Of a stretch of DNA of 64,000 nt, positions 21,917 to 34,176 are shown piece by piece. Made by a program: the position numbers and the translations under genes. The notes under the pieces were generated by a model that was given only the letters and a program-made list of their open reading frames with translations, was not told the DNA's origin and did not search any database. The stretch's first letter is position 1. Each line of letters begins with the position of its first letter. This DNA comes from Beta vulgaris subsp. vulgaris (lineage: Eukaryota > Streptophyta > Magnoliopsida > Caryophyllales > Amaranthaceae), in contig NC_079202.1 in the NCBI RefSeq assembly GCF_026745355.1, positions 62,028,806 through 62,092,805 on the forward strand, given 5' to 3'.

Positions 21917-23630
21917 ATCACTATTTACAAATTTCACTTTGACCATTATTTATGATTTATGCGTTAATAAAAATATAGTCACATGAGATCTCGTAAGATT
22001 CGTCTTAATATATATTTTTCTATAAGTATTTTTTATAATTTTTACAAATATAAAATTAGACGAAATTCAGCATCTTTATTTCTTTATGATAGAATGTTTT
22101 CTTGCACCCAAAAAAGAGAAAAACAAAATCTTCTTTATATTAAATTAAGAGTAAAAAGCCCGTCAAAAAGAGAAAAAAGATGCTTGTATACTAATATTAG
22201 GCGCAATTACATTACATTACAGCTAGTCATTGATTAAGCATATATTCTCCTGCCAAGGATTAATTGTCAACCTATAAATAATACTTTATGAAATTTGGAT
22301 AAAGCTTTAGTGTTTGAGCTGGGGATTCCTTGTATCATACTCTCTACTATATTTATGTGTGTCTCGCCCCTACATATTCGACTTTGGACCCCACCTCAAA
22401 TATTTTCTTGTGCTTTATACTAAAAATTTCTCTCTTTTCATGAAAAATATTGTTCTATACATATTACAACTTTTTTTATAGAGTTTGTCTTGTAAAAGAT
22501 CGCCTACTTTTAAATTGAAATTAGACAATGATAAGCCTAATATTAAAAAGAGAATTAGCCCAATAATGACTAGTTTAATTATTTTCGGTGACTAATTTAA
22601 TCCATTTAGTGACTAGGTATACTTTTATATTAAAATTAGACCATCTCTTCTAATAGTTTTTGTTTTTTATATAGGTAAATATTGCACCTTTTAGTTAATA
22701 CTTCCTACATTTCGAATAACTCTTTTAGTTTTGAAAATTCCACTATTTATCTATAAGATTGACCTTATATTATTTCGAAGTATATTGTTGAATTCTTTTA
22801 TATATATATATATTCATAAAATTAATTTTTTATTCTTTATTTTAATAGATTATTAAAAATATTAATAGTTAAAGTAGTATATTCTTCTTTTGTTTTGAGT
22901 AAAGGTCTTCATAACGAGCTTATCTGAATAAGCAGCCCTTCTTCTGTTTCGAATTTACGGCACTGTTAAAATATCCCCTGTCTTCCCTGCCCGAAAGAGC
23001 GAGGGTGTCCTATCTTTCAGTTCACCTTACAAATATAAAAGTAAAAATGTAGCGAGTAAAATGAAGAGGAGGAAGTAATTGTATCTCATTGACCCGCGAA
23101 TTTAACAAGTAGGGTTTTTTTTTTTTTGGTTTGGCGCATGTCATGGACACTGCTCATCGAGAACTTGAGGGCTAAAAAAATACTCGTACGATACACAAAA
23201 TTATGTAGCCACGTGTGTATTCCCATGCAGATGCGTCTCATCTCTCATCTAATTGTCGGTGCTGCCTTATTTACTCTTTCATAAAAGGGGGAAGAATAAG
23301 ATAAGAAAAGCATATCTGTGCAAAAATTATTGATGGTTCTGATTATCATATTAATAGTAAAAGGAGGGAATGACATTTATTTTTGTGACTTTGTGTTGTT
23401 TTGATGCTCAACTAAGATTCTTTAATCTTTCTAATCAATTAGAAAATTTATTACTTGATGAATTATATGCCATTCCTCTTTTTATTTGCTTTCAATAATG
23501 CATGCTTCTAATAAAATAGGCTGTTGTACCTTATACAATCCTAAAATAAAAACACATACTAGTATTATTAAGTTATTGTTTGATTAACATTGAATTTTAT
23601 AAGAACTACGACCTTCTAAAAGTATTAATA

Positions 23631-23843
23631 CAAGAGGCGAAGCTATGTTGGGATCTAAAAAGGCCATGATCCCTGCAAGGCTGCAACCCCAACATATATA
23701 GCTTTGAAGAAAATCAATTATAATCAATGGTTATATCTTGTTTTATAGGTAAATTGGTCTCCTTCAATAATTATATTTAAAATTTTATGTTAAACTGGTC
23801 CTCTTCCACAACCACCAAGAAGCCTGTCTTCGTTCCTGATTAA
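23631..23843. mobile_element. short repeat with GGCGAAGC ends, copy 2
   Basis: Inverse-orientation relative of the repeat at 8921-9095: AGGCGAAGCTATGTTGGG at one end, TATATAGCTTTGAAGAAAAT and TTTATAGGTAAATTGGTC inside. The far end is diverged, so the right boundary is uncertain. Confidence 0.55.
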
Positions 23844-24320
23844 TACTACAAAATGGGTAAAATCTTAATAATTATACTTCACATAATATAGGAGAAGTTA
23901 CCATTCTAATTATCTTATACAAGTAAAAAAAATTCATAGTTCAACTTTTTATGTTAAATCAAACAACATTATATCCTTTTTCAAATATAAAAATTCAAGT
24001 AATACACATACAAAGACCAAAAAAAGTAACTCAAATGTTAATACTTTAAATTATATATCCACTAAACATATTCCATTATGAAAGGAGTAGATGCTTGCTA
24101 GACAACCTAATTTTTTGGTACAAAGCAGCTTCATTTTTGTCCATAACAAAACACATGCCAAACTCGAGTCTTAAAACTCGTAACATATATACACATTAAC
24201 ACATAGTAGTAGCACATCAACACTCACTAGTATACTACTACTACCTTTGTTTTACTCTTCCCCTTTATACTCTCCTCCTTTAATCCTTAACCCAAACTAA
24301 TTCCTACAACAACTACCTCC

Positions 24321-25295
24321 ATGTATCCCGGCGAAGAGCCATCACCCCACCGTCACCACCTCCCTAAAATGATGGACGACGACGACGATGACGACAATCA
24401 CCACGATGATGACTATGATAATCCTCAAAATCATTATCCTGCTAATACTGTAACAACCCATCAACCACCGCTACCTATCACCCCACAACAACCTCTTCAA
24501 CCTCCAAAACCTTTATTCTCTCCTAGTTCACGTCCTCCTTCAAAAAAACACCCTACACCTTCCGCCACTCCTCCACCACCTCAACCTCCAATCGCCCCTC
24601 AACAACCCTTACAACCACCACAACCTATCTTTCTTCCAACCTCTCCTCCTACCAAATCCCGCCCTCCACCGCCTTACGATAATCGCTATGATGACGATAA
24701 CGACGACGATAACGATAGGCGGCGTCAACTCTGTGCCGTGATAAGCATCCTACTATTACTCCTAGGCCTAACCGCTTTAATCCTATGGCTCCTCTACCGC
24801 CCTTCAAAACCTCACTTCATTGCCATCTCTGCCGCCGTGTACTCCCTCAACGCCACCTTACCGCCGCCGTTTGTATCCGCCTCCGTTCAAATAACTGTCG
24901 TCACTCGCAACCCCAGCAAGCGTACTGCCCTCTACTACGACCGCCTCGTGGCGTCGGTGCACTACCAAAACCACCCCATCACCCCGCCGGTTTCTCTTCC
25001 GCCGTTGAAGCACTTGAAGCGGAGCGCCGTCATGATGTCGCCGGCGATTGGTGGTGCTCCGGTGGTGGCGCCGCCGGAAGTGGTGGAGGGACTGGTGGCG
25101 GACGAGGCGTACGGGGTGGTGGGGTTGAGTTGGGTGTTGGTGGGGAGAGTAAAGTATAGAGCTGGGTGGTTTAGGAGTGGGCATAGTAGGGTTTATGTTA
25201 GGTGTGATATTATGGTAGGGTTTAAGAGTGGTGGTGGTAATCCAAGTGGTCAAGTGCCTTTGCTTGGGAATCCTCCTTGCTTTGTTGATATATGA
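24321..25295 (+). CDS. NDR1/HIN1-like (NHL) protein, LEA_2 family
   Basis: An intronless frame of 324 residues. Residues 1-133 are a low-complexity cytosolic tail: an acidic Asp run (19-25), then Pro-rich segments with two PQQPLQPP repeats and a second Asp/Asn cluster before the membrane. RRR at 133-135 precedes a single transmembrane helix at about 137-159 (LCAVISILLLLLGLTALILW). The C-terminal part (about 160-324) is an LEA_2/NHL domain: FIAISAAVYSLNAT, VSASVQITVVTRNPSKRTAL, YYDRLVASVHYQNHPI and a final CDIMVGFKSGG. The family sits at the plasma membrane and some members act in immunity or abiotic stress. The role of this one is unknown. The Pro/Asp-rich N-terminus is longer than in NDR1 or NHL3. 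Confidence 0.9.
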   Translation: MYPGEEPSPHRHHLPKMMDDDDDDDNHHDDDYDNPQNHYPANTVTTHQPPLPITPQQPLQPPKPLFSPSSRPPSKKHPTPSATPPPPQPPIAPQQPLQPPQPIFLPTSPPTKSRPPPPYDNRYDDDNDDDNDRRRQLCAVISILLLLLGLTALILWLLYRPSKPHFIAISAAVYSLNATLPPPFVSASVQITVVTRNPSKRTALYYDRLVASVHYQNHPITPPVSLPPLKHLKRSAVMMSPAIGGAPVVAPPEVVEGLVADEAYGVVGLSWVLVGRVKYRAGWFRSGHSRVYVRCDIMVGFKSGGGNPSGQVPLLGNPPCFVDI

Positions 25296-25617
25296 CTAAT
25301 TTTGTATGTAATACTCTTCTTTTTTCTTTTTAATTTTTCAAATTATTTTTCTTGGTTTTGTGTGGAAGCTAATTAAGCTTAATTAAGGAGGAAGTTAGTA
25401 TAATTTCTGTTAGTATTACTCCTATAGTCCTACTATACTACTAGTATGTGCCAAGAAGTGTTAAAAAGGGGAAGGATGCTCTTATGTGTAATGTGTAATA
25501 GTTACATTTTGGCTAATTTCAATAGCACCAATTGTGAAGGAGAATATTGATGTTTACACTCTTGATTAAGGATTAAAATGTAATTAGTTAGATAACATCA
25601 AATCATAATGATAATAA

Positions 25618-25738
25618 ATTTTTGATCCATATGAGCCACGAAGGCAGTATAAAGAAGGGGATGGGGGGATTCGAACCTGTGAACTATTGTTCACAACACC
25701 TCAATTTTAACCATTAAGTCAAGACATCCTTGGTAATT
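25618..25738 (-). mobile_element. tRNA-derived SINE copy B
   Basis: Reading the minus strand: CCAAGGATGTCTTGACTTAA (A-box side), a B-box-like ACAGGTTCGAATCCCC, then CTCATATGGATCAAAAA. Perfect 13-bp target duplications ATAATGATAATAA lie at 25605-25617 and 25739-25751. Same family as the copies at 13185-13664 and 50925-51047. Confidence 0.9.
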
Positions 25739-27890
25739 ATAATGATAATAATCATATATAGTAAGTTTTTAATAAGTCTAAATAAGCCATTTTACCGCTC
25801 GGATGATTGGACTAAATTCTTATCTTACTAATTTCATTAATGTTTTACCAATGATTCCCACTTCCATTACTACTCTTGAGTACTCTCCTATAAAAAAAAC
25901 CTTCAAATTTGATGGTATTTCCTCAAACCAAAATGATTTTTTTTTTTCCTTTCGTAAGAAACAAAGTAATAAACAAATTCTTTGAATATTTAACATTTAC
26001 TAAATATTTTTTCCCTAATTAATTTGTGACTTGTAAAAGAAAAAAAAAATCGAGTACAAGAGTGGAATACTTATACAGCATGCAAGTTTAGGAAACAAAT
26101 TCAGTAACAAGTAGTATTTGATCTAATAATTTGGTTTATATTTCACAATCTTGAGGTTATGGAATTAATCTCAACTAGAGGTATTTTGGGGTACGAATTT
26201 CTCCTTATTATTCCCTGTACTTCCAAGGGGGCCTTGCCTGCATACCCGGATCGGGTTGACTTGAGTGTGGTCCGGTTCGATTAGGGCGCCTTCTCCTAGC
26301 CTTAAATAGAAGAAACAAATTTAGTAGCATATTCTAGTTGGAGTACCGACAATTACAATATAGTAAATCGAGGTACCCATTCTATGACAAATATGAACTT
26401 TCCATCTATTTTGGTGCCTTTAATAGACTTAGTATTTCCGACAATTGCAAATAAAGCTCGGCCTAGTGGTAAATAGTTAATTTTATGACTTTAAGGTCAT
26501 TGAATTAATCTCCATTAAGGACATTTTGAGATTAGGTTTCCTTTACCATTTTCTTTTCTTTTAAAAAATTTAATCTATAAAGCTGATTGATTATACCTGT
26601 CTGTATATGAGTTGTTAGTTTAATAATAATAGACTCCTTCATTTTATCAACTTAAAAAAAATGCTAGTTGGAGATCAATGAATGAAATCCAAAAGAAATG
26701 AATGAAAACATAACGGTAAAGATAAGCTTTGAAGGGTGTGAGCCGTGAGGTGTGGACAAGCTAAGTTTTCAAGGAACCGTCTTGACTCTTGAGCAGCAAA
26801 AATGCAAATTTGGAGTACGTATATTTTTTTAGCGAGTTGCATGGTTGATTGACACAACATGTGCAAACGACCAACAAGTGTACTGCATGATCAATCTACT
26901 CAGCTAGAATAGAGAGTGTTTGTGTCAATTTTTAATGAATAAGGTCAACAACCTCTTTCAGCTGTTAGCTTCAAGGTTATCTATCAATCGGTGCACTTGT
27001 ATCATAAGCTTCTTTATGTTTTATTCTATTCAATAATTTAAGACCAAATTTTGAAATGTAAAATAATATATGTTAGGATGAATTGGATTTCCCTACCTTT
27101 AGAATGAATTGATCTTTGATCCATTTTTTGTTCAGTCGTAGTTTACACACCTTAAGGAGATATATTAGTACTCTATTCGTTTCAAACTTATAATTATTTG
27201 TGATTTTGACTTGAAAAGTAGTTTATATAGGAGAGATTTCTCAACTAATTATCATAAAATAGATTTATATACGAAGTTTTCATCGATTGATAAAAAGGCA
27301 CAAAGAGGTGTAATTAGGTTAGATCTGACAATATAAAATGATACATATGTGAATTCGTGATCTCGACTAACAAATAGCGCAGTTGGTCTCATAAGAGATC
27401 GTCTAATTTTAACTTAAAATTAGGCACAATCCAATCCCAGTATTAAGAAGAGAACATGCCATTTTTTTCAATATAGTGACTAGTTTAATATATTTAGGGA
27501 TCAGATTAATCTATATCGTGATCAGTTTAACCTAGTCAGTAATGACATTCGTTAATGCATTCAGTGACTAGTTTAATCCATTCAGTAACTTTTTTAATCT
27601 GTTCCGTTAAACTACCGAGTTATTTTTCTGAAATTATCGGTTGTAGTTCAATAATCAAGAAAAAAGGAAGGATAAGAGAAGAGATGACTAGGATATAGTT
27701 GGTTCAGAGTAAAATGGAATGAGTTTGTTAGAAAAATTCAGTATTAAATTTGTTAAACATTTTTCTAATAATATGTGCAAATAGTGATAGTATTTTATTA
27801 CATTTTATAAAGGCTCATGCTTAAAAGTAATTAAGGCTGGGAGGGGACGATGGTTGACAATGAACTATAGAAGTATGTGTACCACCTTAA

Positions 27891-28236
27891 TGGTCTGTTT
27901 GGTAGTCGTTAATAAATTGCGGTAATGGGAATGAATTTTAAGTGTAGTTTTATTAGGTAAGTACCCTTAAAATCTCCATGAGGAGGCTTTTTTTTCTCCA
28001 TGGGCAAGCAATATACCCCCTAAACTTGTGTTTTTGTCTCCAAGCGGAAGAAATTTTCATTACCACTCATTACCACCTATAAGGTGGTATTGGATGGGAA
28101 TGAAAATTCAAGAAGGAAAGTGGACACGTTAGGATAAATTAGCATTACCATGGGAATGAACAATGATATTCTTCACAAATTTACACACAAATTCATTTTC
28201 ATTACCACCGTTTATAACCAACTACCAAACGGGCCG
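27891..28236. mobile_element. Harbinger/Tourist-type MITE, 346 bp
   Basis: Ends TGGTCTGTTTGGTAG and CTACCAAACGGGCCG are inverted repeats. TAA duplications flank it (27888-27890 and 28237-28239). Internal inverted similarity (CATTACCAC with GGTAATGGGAATGAA) gives a foldback structure. Confidence 0.82.
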
Positions 28237-29038
28237 TAAGTGGAGCATTTCCACTATGATAATACTAATACGTGATCACTTGTATGATTAATTATCAAAA
28301 GAGTAATAAAATGAGCATCTAATATGCACCCAAAAATCATAAAGAAATAACAAAAGAAAAGGAAGCTATCTAACTTTAACTTTTGAAGCTAGCTCATTAA
28401 TTCTTCTTAGCCTTAGACCCTTCAAGGAGATGCTTAAGTTTCTCACTTTATACCAAAAGATATACTATAGGTATAAGTCTGATTTGATCAATTTATGTGC
28501 TTGATCCTGTACTTTTCTGCCAATTTCGATTTTTTTCGCCAAATAAGGTTAATAACGAACGAGTCCACTTTAAAATCATATGGCGACAAGAGGACTAGCT
28601 CCTTAATTATAAAGTGGACACAACACTCTTTCGATATGGGATACATTACACAACCCTCCACAACAGTTCATATTTTGCTCAATATAAGACAACACGTTCC
28701 CTCGCATGTGAATTGTTCGTGAAATCTCACATATTCTATTATAGCCCAATAGCCCTTGATTTTATTAACGAATGGTTATAGTGCGTAGAGAATCAACCTC
28801 TAAGAAAATTTAAATTGCATGTAGTAGTGCAGTAAGCAGTACTATACCTTAACATGAAAGAATCAGATTCTTGTATAATTGAAGTTTTTGAAACATTGCT
28901 TTTAAACCAGTTCCAGGTCGATTCATAGTCCAGCCAAAACTGCCAAAGCCCACTCAAACTTTGTCTGAGTTGGGCCTGTGCAGATATGGGCTTGAGTCTG
29001 TCTTGACAAGCTCATTTGGAGGTTGTACTTAATGACAA

Positions 29039-29066
29039 CTAGTTTTTATATGCACGCGATGCGTGC
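29039..29066 (-). mobile_element. Helitron-like 3' terminus
   Basis: On the minus strand GCACGCATCGCGTGC forms a strong hairpin nine bases before CTAG and is followed by T. This matches the Helitron 3' end rule. The element body would extend towards higher coordinates; its 5' end is not identified. Confidence 0.6.
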
Positions 29067-29300
29067 GAAGATACGTAGAAAATTAATTTCTTGTAGGAGA
29101 TGAAGAAAATTAAATTAATTATTAATTATTTCTAATAAATTAGGAATATTTGAATTGCTTTTTGTAATATTTTTTTATTTTATAAATTAATTAGGTAGTT
29201 TTATTTTTTATTTTTTTATTAAAGTAAATAGTTAGAATAAGGATGTTATGAGGGTAAAATGAGATTTCTAATATTTTGGTGTCCTACCCTTCTTCCCATA

Positions 29301-29576
29301 TACTTCCTCCGTTTTTTTATAGATGTTACATTTCCCTTAAATGGAAATGTCATAATAGATGCTACATACCATAAATGGATTCCTTCTCACCATAAAAATC
29401 TTAAAATACTATTAAAAAGTTGGTGGTCCCCCACCTTCTCTTTTAAAATACTCATACTTTTTCCTTAACAAATGGTTTTTTATTCAAAAAGTGGTGGTCC
29501 CCTACTTTCTCTCTCTACCTTTCTTAAAAACCCCCCACTTTCTCTATGTAGCAAGAATAAAAACACGGAGGAAGTA
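29301..29576. mobile_element. Stowaway-type MITE
   Basis: Ends TACTTCCTCCGTTTTTTTAT and AAAAACACGGAGGAAGTA are inverted repeats with TA at both borders. There is no coding capacity. Confidence 0.8.
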
Positions 29577-29897
29577 GAATAGAGATTATACATTTTTTTG
29601 GGCTCAACATAAACAGTTCATTGGAGTGGGAGTCACATATGGGCCAAGTTTCATTGGGCGTAGCTGTGTTCGAAGGGCTATATATATAGCTCAAAGTGGG
29701 GCGAGTTCTAGTTTGAAGACACAAACCATAATTTGAACTATTTTTATGGTCTTATATATATATATAGAGAGAGAGTGAGAATGAAGGATGTAATATTTAT
29801 ACAGCGTAATTTTATTATTTTAGGAAAGAAATTTTGGTTTATATGACATCAACTAAAGCTCGGATGCATGGTACAATATCTACTAAATGGTTGTATA

Positions 29898-30240
29898 AGA
29901 AAACACAAACTTTATTATTCGGAATAAAGAGTGGCACCGACTTGAATTTTCTTACATTTAGTGACATATTGTTATAGGTTTTAGTAGTTCTTTACTTGCC
30001 CCTTCACTTGTAAAGTCCAGCCTTCTACTTCCAGCTCCCCGTCTATGTCTTACTATCGTCTTGAAATAGAAGAAAACACAAACTTTATTATCCAGAATAG
30101 AGAGTGACACCAACTTGAATTTTCTTACAACATATTATTATGAGTTTTAGTAGTTCTCTACTTGTCCCTTCACTTGTAAAGCTCAATCTTCTACTTCCAG
30201 CTTCCCACCTATGTCTTACTACCGCCTTAAAATAGAAGGA
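29898..30240. repeat. 173-bp tandem duplication
   Basis: AGAAAACACAAACTTTATTA begins at 29898 and again at 30071. Both copies continue through GACTTGAATTTTCTTACA-like, TTTTAGTAGTTCT, CTTCACTTGTAAAG and CTTCTACTTCCAGCT. Divergence of about one base in ten marks an old event. Confidence 0.85.
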
Positions 30241-31777
30241 CGCATCAAAATTCGATATAATTTATTGCCACAATTTACTTTCCACACCCAACATCATAGT
30301 TGATCTTACCCAATACACTTATTCTGGCTACTCTTTCGGTTAAAATGGTAGTTGGTATTGTTGTATTTGCCAATTTTCCTTCAAAATATATAAATTTTAC
30401 TTCACCATATAAGTTAATTAAGCTCAAATTTTCCTCACAACTCACAAATTAACAACAAAACAAAAAGTGTTCAATGAGGCCAACTAGTAGTACCAATGGG
30501 CCTAAAGCTTGAATCATAAGACAAGACTTGAACAGTTGAACCAACATCCACATCTCTATTTACCAAATGACAAAATGAGAAGTTGAAATCAAAGTAGGTT
30601 GTTGATGTGGAGATGCCATGGACACCATAATTGATTACAAGTAAACTTTTAGGTGAATCTGAATTACGTACATGAAAACGATTTAATTGATTTGAAATAG
30701 AATATTGCTATTTGGAGAAATTATAATCGACTAAAAATCTTAATACAATAGTAAAATAAAATAAAATTAATGTGTAAAAACATATAAAATCAAATTAATT
30801 AATTTTCAATTATTTTTATAAAATATTTTGGATTTTTAACTAAAAGCCACCTAGATAAGGAGCTTATTCCTTTAGTCACCCTTAAGTAAAAGAATCAAAA
30901 CAAAACACTCTTATACGTGACATGTTCTTTACTTAAGGTCAACCTTTACTAGTTTAATTCAAAAAACGTTGATTGTACTTTTAAATTATAAACTCATATA
31001 TCATAATCTCTAACATACCTCATATTCATACATCAATTCCTCAATCTATCTCTAATTTAATTAAAGGGAGAGGAAATAGATTATCTATTTTGAGGTAAAA
31101 CATGTACCATGCACCAAGGGAAAAAAGATCATCAATTACAGTATATTATTATAGATTAATGTAGCTATTTGTTCTTTGATTAGCTATTCATACTGAAATA
31201 AATTATCAATTGCCTTCCTTTTATTTTTGAGGGGAATTGATTTGTATAATTGATCTCGACGAAATCCAAACTTAGGCCCCGTCCATTTTGGACAGTAAAA
31301 AACTGAACTGAACTACAGAGAAAAATTAAACTGAAGTCACTCAACTAAATTGAAATTTGAAAATAAGTTCGAAAAAATAGAGTCTGCTAGGTGATATAAA
31401 GCGGTAAAGCTTAAAACATGAAGGGGAAAAAGGGAGTACGAATATTCGGCAAGCCTAATATGTGCTGTATAACAACATATCACTATCCCCAAGGTATCCA
31501 ATACTACAAAAATCCACCAAATTTTGGTCTCTGATTGGCATTGGTTTTTTTGGTGAAATCTCTCATTGGCATCTTCATGGAACAGTTAATGGTCATAAAT
31601 ATCTGATAAAGGCCAGTCAATGACACAGTCTCCTACAACACCAAGGCATGGAAGTTTGTTTTTGATTTTTTAAAATTAATTAAGTTAAGTTGAAGTCGCT
31701 AGAAACAGCGTGATAATCTAGTAGTATTAACAATTTGACATTATTTTTGATGTTAAAGTTTATTGGATCATCAAGTT

Positions 31778-32000
31778 TCACTCTTTACAAAAGAGGGATC
31801 CAAAGTTAAAGTCAATAGGAACATAAAATGATAGCATATTGGTATTGACATTACCTCTGATCTCAAAATTCACGGATTCGAGTCTCACCTCTTGCAAAGG
31901 AAATCCAAAATTTAAGTTCCTAAGAATATAAGGTGATAGTAAACTGGTATCGACATCAACTTCGATCCCAAAGTTCATAGGACCGAGTCTAGTTTGTTGT
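31778..32000. repeat. diverged direct repeats of about 119 bp with tRNA-B-box-like motifs
   Basis: Two adjacent diverged units share ATCCAAA(G/A)TT(A/T)AAG, AATA-(A/G)GTGATAG-like, TTGGTAT(T/C)GACAT and GA(T/C)TCGAGTCT-like stretches. CGGATTCGAGTCTCACC resembles a polymerase III B box, so the units may be remnants of a tRNA-derived family. Confidence 0.4.
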
Positions 32001-33090
32001 GTTATTAGTAATCTAAAATAAACGGGTTAATAGTGGATTTTTCAACCAATATAACTGGATAGATTGACACAAGTGATCTAATTAATCAAACTTCTACTTT
32101 AAACTTTAACCCTAAATATACTTTGCTTTCTGTTATGACTTACATGCTTATCGAAGTGTAACTTTGAGTTTTGACCTACAAAATCCTTGATTATATGTAA
32201 CTCTAAATTATAAAAAGTCAATATTTTGTAAATATACATTAAGAAATCATATTAAATACTTAATTTTGTTGTATATATAAGTCAAAAAATTCTGATTATA
32301 GTTAAAATAATACAAAGTCAAAATATTATAACCTTTTTAAATAAAGTAATTTATAATTCAATAACTCCCCTAAGTTATCATCCATCTACTCAATCAATTG
32401 AGTTAGAGTTGAAATTTTCAGCCCTTTTTATACAACTTAAAATTTATCAATACTAATGTCACATTCGATACTGAGATCAGGAATATATATATTGATCTTT
32501 TAACCACTAAACCAAGTGATGCTTGATATTATTATTTCAAAATGAAATATTAATAAATAAAAAATACAATCACCCTAAATATAGCCCAAACCTAAAAAGT
32601 AAAAACTACCTTAAAATTTAAAACCCGTTTATTATCGATCCGAACCAAACTCATCTCATATTGGTATTCCCAATTTCCCATATATCCGCGGCCCGCCCTA
32701 AGTAGAACCCAAAAATCAAAATCAAGGTTTGTTAATTTGTTTCATCACCGTCAAACTTGAAAATAAAAATAGGGAATTAGAATATCATTTTATAGTATGA
32801 TCTCATAAACTATCCCATCTTTACCCGTCTCCTCTGTAAGTCCTTTTCGTTTTTCCTTTTCTTCTCTTTTCAGAAACTTATTTCTTGTATTTAATACCTG
32901 TAGAAACAGTATTAATGGCGCTTATCAATTTAATTTATTATAGTATGTATTAATTCTTATACTATGGTAGTTGATATATCTGTTAGTCCCTTTCCTGAAT
33001 AGTTCTTAAACTAAGTGGTGGACATGTTTACTCAAGTCATATTATCGCCACTTCTGTCTTTCTGTTTTCCAGATTTTTGATTTTTGTAGT

Positions 33091-33378
33091 ATTTCTGATC
33101 TTCCAAGTTCTTAATTTTTTCTGGGTGTCTGCTAATTAAGTAATTTAAGGTTTGTGTTGGCATTATACTTTGATTACTTTGATGGGTATCCTTTAAATTT
33201 TGGTTATTTTCTGTGATTGTTGAGATTTTGTTGTATTTCTGATCTTCCAAGTTCTTAAATTATTCTGGGTGTCTGCTAATTAAGTAATTTAAAGGTTTGT
33301 CTTGGCATAATACTTTGATGGGTTTGCTTTGAATTCTTGTTATTTTCTGGGATTACTGAGATTTCTACGTTAATCTTG
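33091..33378. repeat. 144-bp tandem duplication in the MTP1 leader intron
   Basis: ATTTCTGATCTTCCAAGTTC starts at 33091 and again at 33235. Both copies continue with TTCTGGGTGTCTGCTAATTA, AGTAATTTAA-GGTTTGT, TTGGCAT and ACTTTGATGGGT. Divergence is modest. Confidence 0.88.
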
Positions 33379-34083
33379 ATAGAAATTAGAAAATGTAAAC
33401 TTGGAAAGATTTTCTGTTATGATTTACCTCTATAAATAAAGATAATGTTTGGGAAATGAGGATTATTCATAATTGGGTTTGCTTTGAATATCTCTTTTGA
33501 TTCGGATTATGGTTTGTCAGCTTTGATGTTTGTGATGTGTCATACAATTTTGGTTATTATTCATAATTTTGGGTTTACTAGTGTTTACTTTGAATGGGTG
33601 TATTAAACTGCCTATACATCAGCATTTGGGATCACCCACCTTCTTTTAGCAAAAGACAAGGTTGTAGTTATTGGAATTGCTTTACAGATCACAAAAAGCA
33701 TAAACATCTCCCTTTACCACTTATCAATAATGTATCCCTCATGCTTCCCATGTTTCTTAGACTCTTACCATTTCATATCTCTTAACCTAAATCTCGCTTC
33801 TCCGGCCACCGTTGGTCATTTTGTCAGCCACCAGATGCACACTTAGTAGATACATCCAGCTCTTTCTCTCCTTAGGTTTCACTCTAATTAGTTAATTCAA
33901 TTGTTTTCTAATGTTGAAATTCTGTTTTCCTGTCGCTATCATCGTGTCAAATTGAATATTATTTTGTATCTCCTTCCTTCTGTTTGCTCTCTAGATTTTT
34001 GTTTATCGTTGTATCAGCTTGAATTTGTTCCACTTCATGTTCTTTTCAATTATATAATTTTGGTTTTGGCTTGTTAATTGCAG

Positions 34084-34176
34084 CATTCATCCTCTTTGAT
34101 TCTTCAAGTCATTGCTTGATTACTGTAGCGAATTCTTTTAGAGAACTTAACAAGTCATCAGGATCAAGATACCAAG
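34084..34176 (+). other. candidate non-coding 5' UTR exon of MTP1
   Basis: A segment of 93 bp bounded by a polypyrimidine-poor but canonical acceptor TTAATTGCAG and by the donor AAG/GTATCC. Its composition is less AT-rich than the flanks. The splice from here to 37594 would remove 3417 bp. Confidence 0.4.

Larger units (their letters stand above)
20794..24320. other. PRR 3' UTR and intergenic DNA up to the NHL gene
   Basis: After the PRR stop lie the duplicated segment and an AT-rich 3' UTR with AATAAA near 21264. No gene is supported from about 21.3 to 24.3 kb. A MITE (21485-21916) and a second GGCGAAGC-ended repeat (23631-23843) are present. A G-box-containing CCACGTGT occurs at about 23210, far from any start codon. 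TATATAC near 24186 is a possible TATA box for the next gene. Confidence 0.55.
25296..32800. other. intergenic stretch with dispersed repeats
   Basis: No gene is supported. Listed elements are a SINE (25618-25738), a Harbinger-type MITE (27891-28236), a Helitron end (29039-29066), a Stowaway MITE (29301-29576), a 173-bp tandem duplication (29898-30240) and diverged repeats at 31778-32000. Blocks at 26120-26290 and 26455-26540 resemble each other and a block at 9445-9545 (CTTGAGGTTATGGAATTAAT-like) and may be another decayed tRNA-derived SINE family. Other open frames are short and unconvincing. Confidence 0.55.

Noticed and set aside
24785..25253. Alternative frames of 124 and 131 residues inside the NHL gene
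   Set aside because: They are out-of-frame shadows in a GC-rich coding exon; only the 324-residue frame has a membrane helix and LEA_2 domain.
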